Source: Calothrix sp. C42_A2020_038 | GTDB taxonomy: Bacteria; Cyanobacteriota; Cyanobacteriia; Cyanobacteriales; Nostocaceae | Assembly: GCA_015272395.1 (NCBI GenBank) | Contig: JACYLQ010000043.1 | Span: forward strand, 1-64,000 | DNA: 64,000 nt | Direction of reading: 5' to 3' | Shown: positions 60,811 through 64,000 of the stretch, one piece after another | Layout of the letters: each line of letters starts with the position of its first letter | Numbering within the stretch: position 1 is the stretch's first letter | Notes under the pieces: model-generated | Told to the model about the DNA's origin: nothing | The model's input: the letters and a program-made list of their open reading frames with translations, nothing else | The model's database searches: none | Translations under genes and position numbers: made by a program

Positions 60811-62319
60811 ATGATTTTTATGAAATCGATTATAAAAAATTTTATGAAAACTCCACTTATTCATCCTCTATTACGGCGTAAGTCCCGTTTGGGTGTGCGG
60901 ATGCGTCTATTAATGTGGTACTTTCTATTAACTACTTGTACTGTCGTAGTGTCGCTACAAGTCACCCGTCAAATTTACTGCGACAGTCTAAAAGCAAAAG
61001 CAGATGCTTCGATTATCAAAGAAATTGAGCGATTTCAACTAATGTCAAATAAAAATATATATAGTTCTACTACTCGCCTTTTAGATAAATTTTTATCAAA
61101 CTACGCACCTACACGCAACGAATATGTTGTAACACTATTAAATGGTCAAATATACACAACCAAACCCGAACTTCCTCAAAACATCCAGGATACCTTACCA
61201 CAATTAGTTTATCAGTGGCGCCAAAAAGGCGAGTTTGAACGAAGTAAAGTCTACACAGGCAATGGCAGAATTAGATATGCAGGACGGTCGGTTACAAAAG
61301 CTGGAAATCTGGCAACTGTAATTGCAATCAATGATTCCTCGGCAGATTATCAAGTCGGAACTAGTGCTATAGTGCTAGTCATGCAGGTAACTATAGTTGT
61401 GCTAATTATTTTTTTTATTGTAGCATGGATAACTACAGGTAAGGTGCTGTATCCATTGCGACTAGTAACAGAAACAGCGCATTCGATTAGCGAGTCAGAC
61501 ATGACGCAACGTATTCCAGTGCAAGGTTCTGATGAAATAGCAGAACTAACAACAACACTCAATGAAATGCTTGATAGGTTGCAATTTGCCTTTAGTAGTC
61601 AGCAAAAGTTTCTCAACGATGTCAGTCATGAGCTACGTACTCCAATTACAATTATCCAGGGACATTTAGAGATGTTACAGTTCTGTCCTGAAAAACAGCC
61701 AGAAACAATGGCACTGGTCATGGACGAACTCGACAGAATGAGTCGGTTAGTTAATGACTTATTATTACTGGCAAAAACCGAACGTCCAGATTTTTTGAAA
61801 TTAAAGCCAGAGGAGTTAGACTGGTTAACCGAGGAAATTTTCCTCAAAGCGTGTAGTATGGCTAACCGTAACTGGAAGTTGGAATCAAAGGGTTTAAGTC
61901 CGATTGTTGTAGACAGACAGCGCTTGACACAAGCAGTTATGAATCTAGTGCAAAATTCTGTTCGCCACACCACCGAAAGTGATACTATTACGCTTGGCTC
62001 TTCTGTAAAAAATGATTTTGCCTATATTTGGGTAAGCGATACTGGCGAAGGAATTGCTAAAGAAGACCAAAAGCGTATTTTTGAACGCTTTGTACGCGCG
62101 ACCAAGCACGACCCAAAGTTTGAAGGACACGGTTTAGGACTTTCAATTGTAAACGCGATTGCTCTTGCTCATGGGGGTAAAGTTAAACTTTCTAGTAGCT
62201 TGGGACATGGTTCAACTTTTACTATAGTTATCCCTCTTGCTTCCTCCAACGATGCAATCCATGAACCAGATACTCGTCGAAGACAGCCTTTTCATCATAG
62301 AACAAATGTACATTCTTAA
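60811..62319 (+). CDS. HAMP-domain sensor histidine kinase
   Basis: 502 residues. Two membrane segments (about 31-52 and 186-211) flank a ~130-residue extracytoplasmic sensor. HAMP spans ~212-265. The phosphoacceptor His273 lies in FLNDVSHELRTP. The ATPase domain has NLVQNSVRH (N box), DTGEGIAK (G1), FERF (F box) and GHGLGLSI (G2). The last ~25 residues (SSNDAIHEPDTRRRQPFHHR) overlap another frame resembling a response-regulator start. A paired regulator follows at 62591. The signal is unknown. Confidence 0.92.
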   Translation: MIFMKSIIKNFMKTPLIHPLLRRKSRLGVRMRLLMWYFLLTTCTVVVSLQVTRQIYCDSLKAKADASIIKEIERFQLMSNKNIYSSTTRLLDKFLSNYAPTRNEYVVTLLNGQIYTTKPELPQNIQDTLPQLVYQWRQKGEFERSKVYTGNGRIRYAGRSVTKAGNLATVIAINDSSADYQVGTSAIVLVMQVTIVVLIIFFIVAWITTGKVLYPLRLVTETAHSISESDMTQRIPVQGSDEIAELTTTLNEMLDRLQFAFSSQQKFLNDVSHELRTPITIIQGHLEMLQFCPEKQPETMALVMDELDRMSRLVNDLLLLAKTERPDFLKLKPEELDWLTEEIFLKACSMANRNWKLESKGLSPIVVDRQRLTQAVMNLVQNSVRHTTESDTITLGSSVKNDFAYIWVSDTGEGIAKEDQKRIFERFVRATKHDPKFEGHGLGLSIVNAIALAHGGKVKLSSSLGHGSTFTIVIPLASSNDAIHEPDTRRRQPFHHRTNVHS

Positions 62320-62326
62320 TCTTTGA
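62261..62326 (+). pseudogene. Vestigial response-regulator start overlapping the kinase 3' end
   Basis: In the +1 frame, ATGAACCAGATACTCGTCGA encodes MNQILVEDS, nearly the same as MNQILIVEDN of the regulator at 62591, and then diverges and stops after 21 codons. DNA similarity over the first ~25 bases suggests a duplicated or broken receiver-domain start. Confidence 0.5.
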
Positions 62327-62332
62327 TAGTTG

Positions 62333-62470
62333 CTAGTGGTCTGTGTCATTAATTGTGTGGTGTTGTAGCACAGCCTTTCCTGTCTGTGCTGTGTTCGAGG
62401 CTTGCGATGTCTAAACCACAAGAAATTATTTATACCACCAAAACTTTTGAACAAACTACTAGCACTCGTT
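62333..62470 (+). repeat. Dispersed repeat, copy B (shorter)
   Basis: CTAGTGGTCTGTGTCATTAA, GTGGTGTTGTAGCAC, CGAGGCTTGCGATG and CCACAAGAAATTATTTATAC follow in the same order as in copy A (52571-52772, opposite strand), with the central ~75 bp missing. It separates kinase and regulator genes. Confidence 0.75.
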
Positions 62471-62590
62471 AAAACAATCATTTTGGTGTTTAGCTTTTTG
62501 GACAGGTTGGATAATCAACAGGCTATACAGCCAAAAGTGCTACTATGGCACTTGGTTCCTCCGTGAAATATTCTTTAATCAAGCCAACGC

Positions 62591-63259
62591 ATGAACCAAA
62601 TACTTATTGTCGAAGATAACTCCCGTATTAGTTCTTTTTTGGAAACGGGTTTACAAGCACATGGGTTTGTAACCACAACTGTAGTTACCGGTACTGAGGC
62701 AATTAATACGGTTGATAGTAAGATTTTTGACTTATTAATTTTAGATATCGGTTTACCAGATGTTGACGGGTTTGAGGTATTAAAGAACTTGCGAGGTAGA
62801 GGAGAAACATTACCAATTATTGTTTTAACCGCGCGTGATACTGTTGATGATACAGTTGCAGGTTTAGAAGGTGGCGCCGATGATTATATAACTAAGCCAT
62901 TTCGTTTTGAAGAATTACTCGCGCGCGTTCGAGTTCAACTACGAAACCGTCACGTTCCCCGTCAACAGGAAGATACTACATTACGAATTGGTGATATTTG
63001 TTTAGATTTGCTAACACGCCAAGTTTGGGTTGGTGATAATTTAGTAGAACTTTCCACGCGCGAATTTATCTTAGCAGAAGTATTTTTGCGTCACCCCATG
63101 CAAGTACTAAGTCGCGAGCAGTTATTAAATCGAATTTGGGGATATGATTACGACCCAGGTTCAAATATAGTTGATGTATATGTTGGGCATTTAAGAAAGA
63201 AATTTGGCAGCAGTCGGATAGAGACAGTTAGAGGTATTGGTTATCGATTGCGAAGATAA
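62591..63259 (+). CDS. OmpR-family response regulator
   Basis: 222 residues. Receiver domain with acidic pair ED at 8-9, phosphoacceptor Asp52 in LLILDIGLPDVDGF, Thr80 in IVLTARD and Lys102 in ITKPFRFEE. The C-terminal winged helix-turn-helix (about 127-222) has LSTREFILAEVFLRHPMQV and NIVDVYVGHLRKKFGS. It is the partner of the kinase at 60811, although 270 bp of repeat DNA now separates them. Target genes are unknown. Confidence 0.93.
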   Translation: MNQILIVEDNSRISSFLETGLQAHGFVTTTVVTGTEAINTVDSKIFDLLILDIGLPDVDGFEVLKNLRGRGETLPIIVLTARDTVDDTVAGLEGGADDYITKPFRFEELLARVRVQLRNRHVPRQQEDTTLRIGDICLDLLTRQVWVGDNLVELSTREFILAEVFLRHPMQVLSREQLLNRIWGYDYDPGSNIVDVYVGHLRKKFGSSRIETVRGIGYRLRR

Positions 63260-63312
63260 CTCAAGCTGCTGTTTAATGTTAGGATTCAAGTCTGTGCATT
63301 AATTTTTATTTA

Positions 63313-63513
63313 TCAGGAACAATTGCTTTCCTTTGTATTTCTTATGACTTTTTCTAATAGCTTCATACCGAGTGAAACAGCTTGTTGTTTATTAATTTTT
63401 TTTACCTTGATAGTTGTATAAGTTACATTTTCTATCACAGTCATGTGTGGAAACAAGTTGAAGTGTTCAAATACCATCACTAAAGAAGAACGTATTTTGG
63501 CAATATTTGTCAA
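63313..63513 (-). pseudogene. Fragment of an amino-acid ABC transporter ATPase
   Basis: The ~65 codons include MVFEHFNLFPHMTVIENVTY and KVKKINKQQAVSLGMKLLEKV, matching the Q-loop and helical region of GlnQ/GltL-type ATPases. Walker A upstream and the signature and Walker B downstream are missing, and the start would be a TTG. The frame ends with an unrelated NTKESNCS. It is an internal remnant of a deleted transporter gene, not a small functional protein. Confidence 0.8.
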
Positions 63514-63686
63514 TCGGACATCATGTAAATTATCCGCTACATCCGTTGCACGCTGTGCCTTAATTCAACCTTAATATAAATTTAGGTATCTTAGTTATTA
63601 TTAACACAGTCAAATCACGCTAATACGTACAATAATTTCACTATCCACAGTAAAACCTTAACCTTCTCTACTTTTTTATACAACTC

Positions 63687-64000
63687 ATGGCTTCGGTAAG
63701 AAACTTAGTTGAAGATGCTCAAAAAGCCCTAGAAGCAAGTATTATGTACTATCACGGGCGCCCAGTAGGAACAATTGCTGCACGTGATAGAGATGCCCTT
63801 GCTCTCAACTATGACCAATGCTTTGTACGGGATTTTGTCTCATCAGCATTAGTGTTTCTGACAACAGGTAGGGAAGAAATAGTCCGAAACTTCTTGGAAA
63901 TAACTTTAACATTGCAAAACCAAGAACGGCGGATGGACTGCTTTAAACCAGGACTAGGTTTAATGCCAGCTAGTTTCAAAGTTGAATTGCGTGGTGGTGG
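63687..64000 (+). CDS. Alkaline/neutral invertase (GH100), N-terminal part
   Basis: The gene runs off the window after 104 codons. It begins [20 protein letters not shown], then [33 protein letters not shown] and [15 protein letters not shown], all typical of neutral invertase N-termini. The family hydrolyses sucrose to glucose and fructose in the cytosol, and in Nostoc-type cyanobacteria such enzymes support diazotrophic growth. Catalytic residues lie partly beyond the window. Confidence 0.92.
   Translation, partial: MASVRNLVEDAQKALEASIMYYHGRPVGTIAARDRDALALNYDQCFVRDFVSSALVFLTTGREEIVRNFLEITLTLQNQERRMDCFKPGLGLMPASFKVELRGG

Noticed and set aside
1-64000. tRNA and rRNA genes
   Set aside because: I looked for T-loop-like GGTTCGAATCC patterns and rRNA signatures on both strands and recognised none.

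Overview
The window is cyanobacterial, most likely from a filamentous heterocyst-forming (Nostocales-type) genome. It encodes a Mg-chelatase subunit (ChlI), the tiny cytochrome b6f subunit PetL, a light-repressed LrtA/HPF protein, a PAP/fibrillin protein and a NucA/NuiA nuclease-inhibitor pair of the kind known from Anabaena. The DNA is AT-rich with small dispersed palindromes. The hexamer GGCGCC occurs about seventy times by hand count, while I saw no copy of the usual cyanobacterial HIP1 octamer.

Layout: 1-570 holds the end of an IS200/IS605-type tnpB gene. 571-18474 is mostly core metabolism: secreted nuclease and its inhibitor, an amino-acid ABC transporter (fused binding protein-permease plus ATPase), lipB, lrtA, a phosphodiester glycosidase, chlI, a UgpC/MalK-type ATPase, pdxA, a rhodanese-like protein, an RNase D-like exonuclease, two CAP-domain proteins, petL, bioB and a metallophosphoesterase. 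18961-35855 is a surface-polysaccharide locus: a GT4 glycosyltransferase, two Gmd paralogues, a Wzt-like ATPase with a C-terminal extension, an acetyltransferase, a 1535-residue GT4-GT2-GT4-coiled-coil-methyltransferase fusion, a second methyltransferase, a multi-membrane-span protein, and a Wzm/Wzt export pair. 36080-40296 returns to housekeeping genes (radical SAM protein, SemiSWEET, aroC, PAP/fibrillin).

40739-45797 is the most striking part: a three-gene apparent RNA-repair operon. It encodes an Rnl2-like RNA ligase, an HD-phosphohydrolase/P-loop kinase fusion, and a 989-residue protein joining an MJ1316/DUF504 RNA-end domain, an EEP nuclease domain, a 2H phosphoesterase domain and a poly(A)-polymerase-like nucleotidyltransferase. 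A retroviral-type aspartic protease gene follows directly.

47012-59377 is a nucleobase/ureide nitrogen-scavenging region: ureidoglycolate lyase, a complete BMP-type nucleoside ABC importer, uracil phosphoribosyltransferase, URC4 (DUF1688), URC1 (GTP cyclohydrolase II-like) and an FAD-linked oxidase. Together these look like a bacterial version of the URC uracil-degradation route. The window ends with a universal stress protein, a histidine kinase/response regulator pair split by a dispersed repeat, an ABC-ATPase remnant and the start of a neutral invertase gene. Several broken genes and at least five families of short dispersed repeats fill the intergenic space.
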